64,000 nucleotides of DNA from Loripinus fragilis (Eukaryota > Mollusca > Bivalvia > Lucinida > Lucinidae). The stretch is taken from the NCBI GenBank assembly GCA_964019695.1, contig OZ026525.1, positions 72,036,260 through 72,100,259 on the forward strand, in the 5' to 3' direction. Of the stretch, positions 20,770 to 30,768 are shown piece by piece (position 1 is the stretch's first letter; each line of letters begins with the position of its first letter). Made by a program: the position numbers and the translations under genes. The notes under the pieces are model-generated. The model was not told the origin of the DNA. It saw nothing but the letters and a program-made list of their open reading frames with translations, and did not search any database.

Positions 20770-22370
20770 GACGAATGCCCCCAAAGGAATTGGTCTAGTA
20801 TAAGACACATTTGAGGAAAGATAGCTGTAATATAGCAAGAAAAAACTAGAAATGAGGCCAGAAGTCAATGTCAAGGTCAAAATGACTCAAAATGGTATGC
20901 ACCACTCCGCCATCCCAAGAGGAATCACCACCCCAAATTTGGGATTCCTACATCAAATAATATAGGAGATATGCTCTGGACACAATAATTCTTGAAAACG
21001 AGGTCAGAGGTCAAGGTCAGTGACCCAAAAATGGTTTGTGACACTCAGGTATCCCAAGATGCATTTACATACCAAATTTGGAATTCCTATTTCAAAGAAT
21101 ATAGGAGATATGCAACAGTTTCTAGAAACTAGGTCAGAGGTCAAATTCAAGGTCACAGTGACTAAATTATGGTAAGCGACACTTCGTCATCCCAAGATGC
21201 ATCCACACACCAAATTTGAGATTCCTACCTCAAATAATATAAGAGATATGCTCTGGACATGATTATTCTAAAAACTAGGTCAGAGGTCAAGGTCACAGTG
21301 ACCCGAAAATGGTACATGACACTCCGCTATCCCAAGATGCATCCACACACCAAAATTGGAATTCCTAACTCAAAGAATATATGAGATATGCTCGAGACAC
21401 AATAATTCTTAAAACTAGGTCAGAGGTCAAGGTCACAGTGACCCAAAAATGGTATGCTACACCCCGTCATCCCAAGATGTATTTACACACCAAAGTTGGA
21501 ATTCCTATCTCAAAGAATATAGGAGATATGCACCAGACTCAATGCAGTTTCTAGAAACAAGGTCAGAGGTCAAGTTCAAGGTCACAGTGACCTAATTATG
21601 GTATGTGACACTTCTACATCCCAAGATGCATCCACACACCAAATTTGAGATTCCTACCTCAAATAATATAAGAGATATGCTCCGGACACGATTTTTCAAA
21701 AAACTAGGTCAGAGGTCAAGGCCAAGGTCACAGTGACCCGAAAATGGTACGCGACACTCCGCCATACCAAGATGTATCCACACACCAAATTTGGAATTCC
21801 TAACTCAAAGAATATAAGAGATATGCTCCGGACACGATAATTCTTAAAACTAGGTCAGAGGTCAAGGTCACAGTGACCCAAAATTGGCATGTGACACCCC
21901 CTCATCCCAAGATGCATTTACACACCAAATTTGGAATTCCTATTTCAAAGAATATAGGAGATATGCACCAGACTCAATGCAGTTTTCAAGAAACTGGGTC
22001 AGAGGTCAAGTTCAAGGTCACAGTGACCTAATTGTGGTACGCGACACTTCTTCATCCCAAGATGCATCCACACACTAAATTTGAGATTCCTAACTCAAAT
22101 AATATAAGAGATATGCTCCGGACATGATTATTATAAAAACTAGGTCAGAGGTCAAGGTCAAGGTCACAGTGACCCGAAAATGGTACGCGACACTCCGCCA
22201 TCCCAAGATGTATCCACACACCAAATTTGGAATTCCTAACTCAAAGAATATAGGAGATATGGACCGGACACGAAAGCGGGACGGACGGACTGACGGACGG
22301 ACTGACGGACTGACGGACGGACGGACAGTGCGATTACTATATGCCTCCCAAAGTTCCTTTGGGGGCATAA
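20770..22370. repeat. inner element: TGCCCCCAAAGGAA ends around a higher-order tandem array
   Basis: The left edge has TGCCCCCAAAGGAA and the right edge TTCCTTTGGGGGCA. Inside are about ten ~145-bp monomers of three alternating types, so the true period is about 435 bp. Each monomer has AGGTCAgAGGTCA-like words, most have GGTCAcagTGACC, and all have CATCCCAAGATG and CACACACCAAA. The right end carries GACGGACGGACTGACGG repeats that give spurious RTDG open frames. Confidence 0.85.
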
Positions 22371-22374
22371 AAAA

Positions 22375-22440
22375 AGCTCTGAAAAAAAAAAAAAAAAGCA
22401 CTGAAAATGACCAGTCAACTGGTCATTTTCAGAGCTTTTT
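22375..22440. repeat. hairpin AAAAGCTCTGAAAA / TTTTCAGAGCTTTT
   Basis: TGAAAATGACCAGT and ACTGGTCATTTTCA form a stem beside a poly-A run. Possibly part of the inner or outer element end. Confidence 0.65.
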
Positions 22441-22519
22441 TATTTATTTATTTTCGTCCCCCTGACCCTAGATCGGAAAAAAAATTCCCGTAAATCAACT
22501 AATAAAAAAATTCTGGCCT

Positions 22520-22740
22520 AAGTTAACCCATATCCTGTCATCCTGAAAATGCTGTTTGCTTTTTATGTCTACAATTTTACAAGTACATTTCAAACTAGAT
22601 TTTATACAAACTGATGTGGAAGCTAACTCTTTGAACCCTGATCAGACTGTCTGATCTAGGTCCATATTGTTGGCAAATTGCAATATAATATATATTTATG
22701 CACTGACAACAAACATTGTGACTTTGGGTAAAATGGTTAA
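22520..22740 (+). repeat. MITE family B copy
   Basis: It begins GTTAACCCATATCCTGTC, then GCTTTTTATGTCTACA, ACCCTGATCAGACTG and ends GGTAAAATGGTTAA. It directly follows the 2.1-kb element. Confidence 0.75.
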
Positions 22741-22974
22741 TCTTATTCATTATGCACTTTATGCAACATCTGACATTTAAATTTTTGCAATAAGGCCATA
22801 TTGTCAGGTTTGTACTGTTAACCAAATACCTGACCTAAATGTAGACAGATAAAGAAAGATTGATACTAGGGTCAAGCCTACCCTACTTCCAGTCGAAATA
22901 GATCACTTTTTATTTAATGAAATAAAACTCTAGGAAGATTACTTTTCGACTTAAAATTTGGAGAAAAAAAAATT

Positions 22975-23085
22975 AAGTAATAGATAAAGGATGTTTTTCC
23001 GAGGCTTTCTCGTTTAAACCGCGAGGTGGGTGTAGCCCACCGAGCGGTTTAAACAGAAAGCCAAGGAAGAATCCTTTATTTTGCT
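22975..23085. repeat. hairpin just upstream of the DUF3504 gene
   Basis: ATAAAGGATGTTTTTCC / GGCTTTCTCGTTTAAACCG faces CGGTTTAAACAGAAAGCC / AAGAATCCTTTAT. The loop is GCGAGGTGGGTGTAGCCCACC. It lies just 5' of the first in-frame ATG (23092), so it could be in the promoter or 5' UTR. Confidence 0.75.
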
Positions 23086-23355
23086 TGTAGTATGGCGCAG
23101 GCGCAAATAAACACGCGTTACTGTCACCTGACAAAATTTACATTGGCTCTCCTCCCTGCATCCGGCCAAAGCTGTCAATTATTTTACACTTACCGTTTAA
23201 TTTGTGGCTATTTAGGAAGTGCCCGCCTACATCCTTGTTTTGGTGCAAAAATCACCGATGTAGAACCTATGTCTGTCTCGATATTCCCGCCACAGTCATT
23301 TTGTACCCGTCTGTCGACAAGTAGGGACGGAGGTCAGTGCTGTGGATTTTTCAAA

Positions 23356-24331
23356 ATGGATTTGTTGTGCTCAGATCAATTTTCGTTGGAAGACGATTTA
23401 ATTCTGTCGCAGATTGACGATATGGCAGAGGATGACACGGACCAAATAATGTGTTCTCAAGTGCAAACACTAGAAACTCAATATTGGAACGATATAGAAC
23501 TGTCTCAGACAGTTTCCGAAATGTTGTCTGGGCTGCCAGCTTCACGAGATGTTAACTCGGATACAAATTTTGACTTGAAGTTTGAGACTAGTGACATAAA
23601 TTTGCTGAAAATTAAGACTGAAGAAACTGAAAGTGAAAGTAGATTTGCCGCTCCTGTCGGAGAAAGTGAAATTTGCAAACTGTTAGAAAATCAGGAGAAT
23701 CCAAACACTCGGAAAAATACAAACTGTGCATATAATGTGTTCTCGGCTTGGAGAAAGGAGAGGGGTGCCGGTGTCTCGGACATTACGGAAATGGACGCAC
23801 CAACTATGGAGTTTTGGCTATCGAGGTTTGTAGTTGAAGCCCGTAGACAAGACGGATCTGAGTACCCTGCAAAAAGTTTGTACTATCTTGTTTGTGGCCT
23901 GCTGAGATTGTTGCGAAATAAGGAAATCTATTCTATGAACTTTCTGGATGAAAAAGACATACGATTCGCTAACTTCAGGAAAGTACTTGATAGCAGGATG
24001 AAGGAACTTGTTCATACAGGCGTAGGGACAACGGTTAAACAAGCTGAAGTCATTCTTCCAGAGCACGAGGAAAAACTGTGGGAAACCGGAGTATTCGGTG
24101 ATCATTCCGCAGAATCGTTGCAGTACACTGTCTATTATTACTCGTGCAAGATCTTTGGATTACGTTCCTGCGACAAACACCAGAGTTTGGAATGTACCCA
24201 GTTCACGGTTGGAAAAGATGATGGTGACAAAAACTACATTCGCTTTGTCGGACGAAGTAACAAAACATACAAGGGTGGTCTTGTGCAAGTTCAGCTGAAG
24301 CCAAAATATATCAAGCATTATTGTGCTGAAG
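23356..24331 (+). CDS. DUF3504 / KIAA1958-like protein, N-terminal exon
   Basis: The frame is open from 23092, but the ATG at 23356 in CAAAATGG context begins a typical acidic N-terminus (MDLLCSDQFSLEDDLI) and is my preferred start. From about residue 115 the sequence NTNCAYNVFSAWRKERG, WLSRFVVEARRQDG and YPAKSLYYLVCGLLRLLR matches the start of DUF3504. This domain is derived from Crypton tyrosine recombinases and is present in KIAA1958, QRICH1 and ZMYM2-4 relatives. GLRSCDKHQSL and IRFVGRSNKTYKGG follow. At 24331 a donor GTAATTTTC breaks the frame in phase 1. The C-terminal recombinase part is not visible nearby. Probably a nuclear DNA-associated protein; its function is unknown. Confidence 0.8.
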
Positions 24332-24434
24332 GTAATTTTCCATATTTATTACAATTTTAGATGTTTTAAACTTCCTCGGGATAATTTTTGATGAAAAAAA
24401 ATGGTACTTTTCTTATTTTTGCTCAAAACATAGA

Positions 24435-24485
24435 TTGTGGGAATACAATCTATGTTTTAGAGCAGTACACAATCTATGTTTTACA
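24435..24485. repeat. repeated ACAATCTATGTTTTA motif with hairpin
   Basis: ACATAGATTGTGGGAATACAATCTATGT forms a hairpin at about 24428-24455, and CACAATCTATGTTTTACAG repeats after it. Confidence 0.6.
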
Positions 24486-24589
24486 GTAAAAATAAGGTAT
24501 ACGCCTGTAAAAGTAGGTGTCAACCCACCCCCCGAGGACAGGTTTTCTCGCGTCATTTTTAATATTATATATTTTATATGGAAAAACCC

Positions 24590-24730
24590 ATCTTCGGGGT
24601 TTTGCGAACAACAAGGCACAGACCAGCCTGCGCATACGGGCAGTTTGATCAGCGCCTTTGTTATAACTGGTACTGTAGCTGAGCAGGCTGGTTTGAATCT
24701 CACTTTGTCAGAAGACCGGGTTTCTCACGC
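24590..24730. repeat. MITE family H, partial
   Basis: It reads CTTCGGGGTTTTGCGAACAA, CAGACCAGCCTGCGCATACG, AGTTTGATCAGCGCC and AGACCGGGTTTCTCACGC. The two frames of 96 and 118 aa here come from this repeat. Confidence 0.65.
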
Positions 24731-24880
24731 CCATATTTATTTTACAAACTTTCCAAACTTATATTTCGCCAGTATTTCGCCTGTATTTTAACATCCAAGA
24801 CGATTTGTTTTTGTCGTTTTTTTTATTTCTTTTCAATATTATCACTTCATTATTTATTTATTTAATTTATTTATTTGCAG

Positions 24881-25027
24881 CACTGAAACTGTTACTTGTA
24901 CTGAAACGTGTGCAGGAAATCCTGGCAAGGAGAATGATTCGAAAGAGGAAACTGTTCGTGAGCAACAGTCGAATTTAACCAACCTTGGAGCTAGCTTTCA
25001 TAACTGTGTGTTTCATTTTGGCAAATG
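24881..25027 (+). CDS. possible last exon of the DUF3504 gene
   Basis: Acceptor TTATTTGCAG at 24871-24880 opens a frame reading TETVTCTETCAGNPGKE and ending SFHNCVFHFGK-TGA. Related invertebrate proteins end in a similar hydrophobic/Asn-rich tail (from memory, not checked). Joining directly to 24331 shifts the frame by one base, so at least one intervening exon is missing from view or lost. Confidence 0.4.
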
Positions 25028-25058
25028 ACTGGTCTAATTCGATTGAAAAAAATCATAA

Positions 25059-25533
25059 TTAACCCTTTACTTCATTAAACAAGCACCTTTGAAATGTAAG
25101 ATTTTCTAAAATATTATGTAAAATGGAACATTTGCTCCTTAGGAGCAAATGCTCCATTTTTCATAATATTTTCCCAACTACTGAAATTAATAATTAACCT
25201 TGTACTCCACACAAGAACCTTTGGAGGCCTTTGAAATGTAAGATTTTCTAAAATATTATGAAAGATGGAACATTTGCTCCTGAGGAGCAAATGCTCCATT
25301 TTCCATAATATTTTCAAAACTATTGAAATTCATAATTAACCGGCACCTTTGGACGCCTTTGAAATGTAAGATTTTCTAAAATATTATGAAAAATGGAACA
25401 TTTTCCATAATATTTTCAAAACTATTGAAATGTAAAAAAAAATATTTTTTGGAAAATATTTGAAAAGTTGAATTAATATGTTTATAGAAAATGGTGCAGA
25501 GTTTTAAACATAGCATATGGCATAAAGGGTTAA
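25059..25533. repeat. TTAA-ended element with three internal hairpin units
   Basis: Ends TTAACCCTTTACTTC and CATAAAGGGTTAA. Inside, TTGAAATGTAAGATTTTCTA starts three units at about 25089, 25230 and 25361. The first two hold GGAACATTTGCTCC facing GGAGCAAATG(C)TCC; the third has lost the loop. Confidence 0.8.
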
Positions 25534-25606
25534 CCTTGGAGCTAGCTTTCATAACTGTGTGTTTCATTTTGGCAAATAACTTAATATTGTTCGATTCGAT
25601 TGAAAA
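25530..25606 (+). pseudogene. duplicate of the end of the DUF3504 last exon
   Basis: CCTTGGAGCTAGCTTTCATA and TGTGTTTCATTTTGGCAAAT, present at about 24981-25027, recur here on the other side of the TTAA element. The copy reads TAA where the first reads TGA. Confidence 0.8.
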
Positions 25607-25709
25607 ATTATCAGTTTAGAACCATCATTTTTTCTCTTCAGTGAATTTTCGTTTTTGCTGTATTAAATACAAGATTTTAGTATTTCTTTTATATAAATAT
25701 GATTAAATA

Positions 25710-25950
25710 TAGGCGTCATCGCGAGAAAACCTGTCTTTGGAGTTTCCGACAAAGCTAGACTCAAAATAGTCTCTTCAGCTTCAGAGACTAGCTAGAAAAT
25801 TGAAATTTTGTTTGTAGCAAGCTTAGATATGGTGCTTTGAAAAAAGTGAATAAAAAAGGCGCTGATCTGACTGCATGGATGCGCAGGCTGGTCTGCAACT
25901 TTGTTGTTCTCAAACCCCGGATGACAGATTTTCTCGGGACGAGGCCCATA
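25710..25950. repeat. MITE family H copy
   Basis: GCGTCATCGCGAGAAAACC starts and TTTTCTCGGGACGAGGCCC ends it. The interior reads GCGCTGATCTGACTGCATGG and GCAGGCTGGTCTGC. Confidence 0.7.
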
Positions 25951-26026
25951 TGATTTTCCCCATATAAACTTAATTTTTCATTATGAAGGCAGTAGCTTGA
26001 CTTAGCCAAAGGCTCAAGCTCAGCTC

Positions 26027-26325
26027 ATAGTATACCAGTGCTTAGTCGGTCATCTTTCATAGTCCGCGCTTTCAAAGCATATCTCATAGTATACCAATGC
26101 TCTGTCGGCCATATTTCTTCAGCCACGCTTTCAAAGCATATCTTATAGTATACCAATGCCCAGTCGGCCATATTTCGTCGTCCACGCTTTCGAATCATAT
26201 CTCATAGTATACCAATGCTCCGTCGGCCATATTTCGTCATCCACACATTCAAAGCATATCTCATAGTATACCAATGCTCTGTCGGCTATATTTTGTCATC
26301 CACGCTTTCAAAGCAAAGTTGCAAT
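26027..26325. repeat. minisatellite, ~62-bp unit, five copies
   Basis: Each unit reads ATAGTATACCAATGCTC, GTCGGCCATATTTCGTC, CACGCTTTCAAAGCATATC. No reading frame stays open across the array. Confidence 0.88.
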
Positions 26326-26407
26326 ACAATAAAATCTCCACTAGTACATCTGTACCGAGTGACCCGCTATTAATAAATTAGTAACCTGCAGAAGAAAAGT
26401 GGCATTT

Positions 26408-26456
26408 AAAAACCGTGCTCTAACCTCCAAAATTGGAAGTTAGAGTACGGTTTTTA
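26408..26456. repeat. hairpin AAAAACCGTGCTCTAAC
   Basis: AAAAACCGTGCTCTAACCTCC faces GAAGTTAGAGTACGGTTTTT with a short loop. Confidence 0.75.
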
Positions 26457-26459
26457 AGC

Positions 26460-27170
26460 TCCACCTTCTTGATTATTCTAGGGTGTCTGATTTAAACATT
26501 AGCAAAGATCAAAGAAAAAAGCTTCAGCCATACTACAACAAAAATATATCTACCATTGAAAGTGTGCTAAAATGACTTGAGAAATACGCAACACTACTAT
26601 GTTCAAGAGCCGTATTCAAAAGGCAAATCAAGTTATTTTTACTTGAAACTAAGCTGCTGAAGCACTTAATAGAATAGAATTTCATTTTTAAAAAATAAGA
26701 ATAAGTTTCACTGCTAATGCAAAAATTCACAGCATTCGAAATTAATATTTATGTTTTTCCTTAGAAAAAATATTTTCCTTAGAAAATAAAAGATATATAT
26801 TTCATTTTTGAAAATTTGAGAATTCAGACATTTTACTCCTTTCTATTATGACAAAAATTTATTTACAATTCTAACACACCTTGCCTATAGAGCAAATGCT
26901 AAAAAAACTTGACATATCAAACAATAATTCACAGTTTTAAAAGCGTGAGGAAAATGCACACCAGATGACGTCATATATTACTGAAAAATTATGTCTGTCA
27001 TTGCTTTTGACGGTGTAATGTTGTTTTTACGCTTGAAAGATGTTACAAACACATGTAAATTTTTAACCTATGCGACACAGTCCAAATATTGGCGTGAAAT
27101 CTTCAGTGAAATGGCGGAAAGTTGGAAGAAGCTGAATACTTCAAAGGTGTTTTCTTCGTTTATTGTGTGC
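26460..27170. other. AT-rich DNA, nothing recognised
   Basis: A TGACGTCA word (CRE-like) lies at 26965-26972 and a 60-codon frame opens just after it, but no domain is recognisable. Confidence 0.35.
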
Positions 27171-27175
27171 TAGAA

Positions 27176-27345
27176 TCGAAATAGATCAGCTCTAGGGCCT
27201 GAATTGTTGAGTAATAATTCACTGTTTGTAGGTCAGTTGTTAAGAAGATCAAATCACGAGTGCGCTGCGCGAGTGATTTATCTTTGCACAACTGACTGAC
27301 AGTGAATTATTACTCAACAATTCACTGCTGGAGCTGATCTATTTC
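27176..27345. repeat. foldback element
   Basis: GAAATAGATCAGCTC faces GAGCTGATCTATTTC. TTGTTGAGTAATAATTCACTG faces CAGTGAATTATTACTC. The middle holds AATCACGAGTGCGCTGCGCG. Confidence 0.85.
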
Positions 27346-28500
27346 TTAATTATATTCAGATATTAATTGACATAATAACATAAAAACTTGTTCTGAGAGC
27401 TGCCAATGTGTCTGAAAATAGCTTTATGTTCCAGTGTTCTTAACAATGGGTCACTTAATTAAGTATTGTGATTCATTAAATTATGCATCTTATTGGTTTT
27501 TCTACCATCGTATAGGAGACAAATTTTCCGTTCTATCGATATATTTAATTACACATGCACACTCCATTTTTCATACTAAAGATATTGATCAAATGGTAAA
27601 ATTTACGCAACCAGAAACAACCTTCGTACTCCAGGTATGACAGAAAAAATTACTTGACTCACTGGCCATGCTTGAAGACGCGATAAAGTATAGACTTATG
27701 AACCAATAATGCCTAAATTTTGTACACATGTCATATTATGGTTACAAAACACACTGTGAAAATCTTGACTGTGTCCGTTGGTAAGAAATAAGTCAGGCTG
27801 GTTACCTATTGACCAAACCTCGTTACACATTTTCTAACATTGAATGAGGATGCACCACTGGTCGAATTACTTATTGTAATTCAGCCAATGATACACATGT
27901 AAATAAAAACAATATTTAAATAAGCAGTTCTGCAACTACCCTATGAGATGCTTTGAATTTTTATTATTTTCATGGAATTTCCAGTGGTGTGTTGGTGTTA
28001 TCCCTGAAACTGAATCTAAAGTTTGATACTGGACATCTCGTCCTCTAACAAACTCAGCCCCTAATCAGCTCAGCCCCACCCCCAAACTTGGCTCGACAAC
28101 CCCTAGCAAAGTTGGCCTCAGCCCTTATTTTCTATTGATAATCAGGTTCATAATATATTAGCAATGACTCATTTTTTTGTTACGTATACATTATATTTTT
28201 TTTTCTTTTCTTTACATGGACTGCATTAAAATCATGATTGTTTCTACCTTTTGTAATAAAGTCGACATTCAAGACACATTTTGTTTTCTCTTCAATTATA
28301 CTCATTACTGTAACATTATGCACAATGAAAAACATAATAAAGTCTGAACAAAGTAGCTCCTGTGAGTGAGAGAGATGGTAGACGAGCGTCTCTGAAAAAA
28401 TTCTAATCTAATTTAAGGTTAATTGGTATGGAACCATGATAATGCTGGTTATCTGGGACCGAGTTTGTTGTCAATGGGTTGACTGAAAAATAGACAAAAC
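27346..28500. other. non-coding, nothing recognised
   Basis: No exon or structured repeat recognised. CTCAGCCCC words at 28040-28130 are short local repeats. Confidence 0.4.
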
Positions 28501-28752
28501 ATACGAGCCGCGGCATGAGATTTCCAACAATGTAGTATGTGCGACCAGCAATGGCTCAGACCAGCCTGCGCATACGTGCAGTCTGATCAGAGCCTTTGCT
28601 AGTCACTTGAATATTTATGAATGAGTGTTAAGCTACTGACTGAAGATCATTTATAGTTTCTAAGCTTAAAAGGAGGCTGCACATGCTAGTCGGAGTCTAC
28701 ACTTGGCAAAATGCCACATTGTTGGAAATCACATGTTGCAGCTCATACATGT
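28501..28752. repeat. MITE family I copy
   Basis: Ends GAGCCGCGGCATGAGATTTC and GAAATCACATGTTGCAGCTC. The interior reads CAGACCAGCCTGCGCATACG and GCAGTCTGATCAGAGCC. Confidence 0.75.
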
Positions 28753-28789
28753 ATTAAATTGGGTTAAAGTACATGTACAATACAGTTGA

Positions 28790-29200
28790 GTAGTAAGACC
28801 AATCCACTTCTACTCCCAGAACTTGGACAGGATTCCTTGTCGGAATGTATATGGTCCAGCAATAGGGAATGGGACTGCCATCCTCCGGAAAGATTAAAGT
28901 CTGATAGATCTACAGTTTAAAACTATTTACACATCTTGATCCGGATTAGTAGCTGGAGTGGGCGAGAAGGCTGCAGGAATCTGTGCAGCCTTAAACTCCC
29001 CCAGTGTGTGGCAGTCTGTCACCCTTGTTGGTAGTCGGTTGCAATCATTGATCGTACTGGGGAAGAAGGAATATTTGTACTATACACTGATGGTTACATG
29101 AGGTTGGTAGAGTCTGTATGCCCCTATGGTATGTTGGTCACCAGGACGTAGTATGCTACAATCACCAATGTAAACTCAGCCATGTTGTAGCTTGAATAGC
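28790..29200 (-). pseudogene. LINE reverse-transcriptase C-terminus and 3' UTR, decayed
   Basis: On the minus strand the frames read RPGDQHTIGAYRLYQPHVTI, then FFPSTINDCNRLPTRVTDCH and TLGEFKAAQIPAA before a stop. These are the usual tail of non-LTR retrotransposon ORF2 proteins. At least one frameshift separates the parts. Confidence 0.7.
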
Positions 29201-29579
29201 ATAATGAAGCGCTGATTGTACCACCACATTGTCAGGTGGATCCTGCACATATATTATCATGAGGGGCCTCAGGGGGTGATGCAGAAACTATTTTTTCACT
29301 AAAGAAATTGTCCAGCAACCTGAAACTAATGAAACAATATTCTTAGGCTTGTGCCAGGTTTGTAGGCTGAATTTGGCCAGGGGCCAAGTTTGTCTGGTTA
29401 ATGAGCACAGAGGATCCTTATATATTACTTAATATTAGCTAATTACTCGAAGCATTATTTAGTGAGAGGGATCGGCTATTACATATTAATAGTAAGACTA
29501 GTTAATCTTGATCATTGAACTTGCACATCCACTTGTGAACCCCTAAGATGTCCTATACATATTGCTGTGATAATACTTA

Positions 29580-29797
29580 TAAATCTGTGTTCAGTACGTC
29601 ACTGCTCAGTACTTTTTTAAGTGTGTGTGTAAGTGTGCTTGTGTGTGTTGTTATTGGTAGATCTATTGTTATTATTTTGTGTCCTTGTTTGTAACCAATC
29701 ATTTTAATCTCCATTGTATTAGATCATTGTGTTGGTTATTCTGCTCATTACGGGCACTTTGATTAGCGAATAAACCATTTGTATTTGTATTTGATAG
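29580..29797 (+). mobile_element. probable LINE 3' end with TTTGTAT tail
   Basis: A GTGTGT-rich tract is followed by AATAAACCATTTGTATTTG and TATTTG. A polyA-signal-like AATAAA with a short direct repeat tail is common at 3' ends of CR1-type LINEs. No ORF remains. Confidence 0.45.
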
Positions 29798-30217
29798 TAG
29801 TGTTGTTTGATTATTGGATTTTCATAATCGATCATCAAAAATAATCGGTCAGGAGGTTTCGATTGATGATCGATTATAATCGAAAATTATCAAATGAAAG
29901 GAAAACACAGGTTTCATCCCAAAGAATGTCTATCATTGTACTGCTTTATAAAAAATCTTAAGCGCAAGCTTCATGCTACAGTGTCAGTACCTTACCACAA
30001 CCGGTCCTGACAGCAAACTAAATTCAACAGCCATTGACATATTTACCTTTATGCACTAATGAATTCTTCCTTCTGGATTGAAACAATAAACTTGGGAAGG
30101 TCAATTGTATACATCAATGGGTCACAGGTTATTATTTCAAAATAAATTGTATTTCTTTCTCTGAAGATTGTTTTTGTCTTCGCAAACAGTGTTGACCCTG
30201 ATGAAATGCCGCATTCT

Positions 30218-30768
30218 AAGGCCAAAATTAAAATTCCCCTTACCCGATCGACCCTTAAAAAAAGGCCCTACTCAAAAAATATTATTTAAATTTTCAGTCA
30301 AGAATTTTTTTTTTTAATTTCATTGCAAACTTAGAGTATTGTCCAATCAATGTAAACAGTGTTGTCTTTAAAAAAATATTCTTAGCAAATTGTTTTGTGT
30401 ATTTAATTTTATTGCCTATGGTAGGACTATACAGTAAAACCTGCCTAAAACGGCCACTCAAAGATATACACAAAGGTTGTTAAGAAAAATGGGCGCTGAA
30501 TGACGCTCAAAAGTATTGCAGAATGCTCCCTCCCTGGGAACATTCTGCAATACTCTTGACATGCATTATGCGATAATTGGTCTTGACAACAACAACAATT
30601 TTTGTCTTTTTTTGAGTGGCCTCTTAAGATAGGTTTTACTGCATGCGATGGGAATCCAATTTGAGAAGTTAAAAAAATAATTTTCCGACCGACCGACCCA
30701 TATCGGTAAAACAGGGTCGGGTAAGGGGAAACAAAAATATTTTTAAGGTTGGCCTAAGGTATTTCATC
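30218..30768. repeat. AGGCCAA element, nested level 3
   Basis: AGGCCAAAATTAAAATTCCC with CTTACCCGATCGACCC faces GGGTCGGGTAAGGGGAAAC with AAGGTTGGCCT. It interrupts family K and is itself split. Confidence 0.75.
30432..30641. repeat. MITE family E copy, nested level 4
   Basis: CAGTAAAACCTGCCTAAAAC to TTAAGATAGGTTTTACTG with palindromic centre GTATTGCAGAATG / CATTCTGCAATAC. Confidence 0.8.

Larger units (their letters stand above)
20422..22519. mobile_element. 2.1-kb element with 31-bp perfect terminal inverted repeats
   Basis: AGGCCAGAATTTTTTTATTA continues for 31 bp at 20422-20452, and its exact complement lies at 22489-22519. Between them is AT-rich DNA to about 20750, a tandem array (20850-22260), a GACGGACGGACT simple repeat and a hairpin. 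No transposase frame is visible, so it is non-autonomous. The array may be a second element nested inside. Confidence 0.75.

Noticed and set aside
21120..22260. CRISPR-like array
   Set aside because: Units of ~145 bp without distinct spacers, in animal DNA; a tandem repeat.
22124..22465. 113-aa frame with DGRTDGRTDG repeats
   Set aside because: It translates the GACGGACGGACT simple repeat and array end.
24435..24791. 118-aa and opposing 96-aa frames
   Set aside because: Mirror-image frames of a palindromic family H repeat.
26991..27173. 60-aa frame after a TGACGTCA site as a small gene
   Set aside because: No domain, no splice evidence, adjacent to a foldback element.
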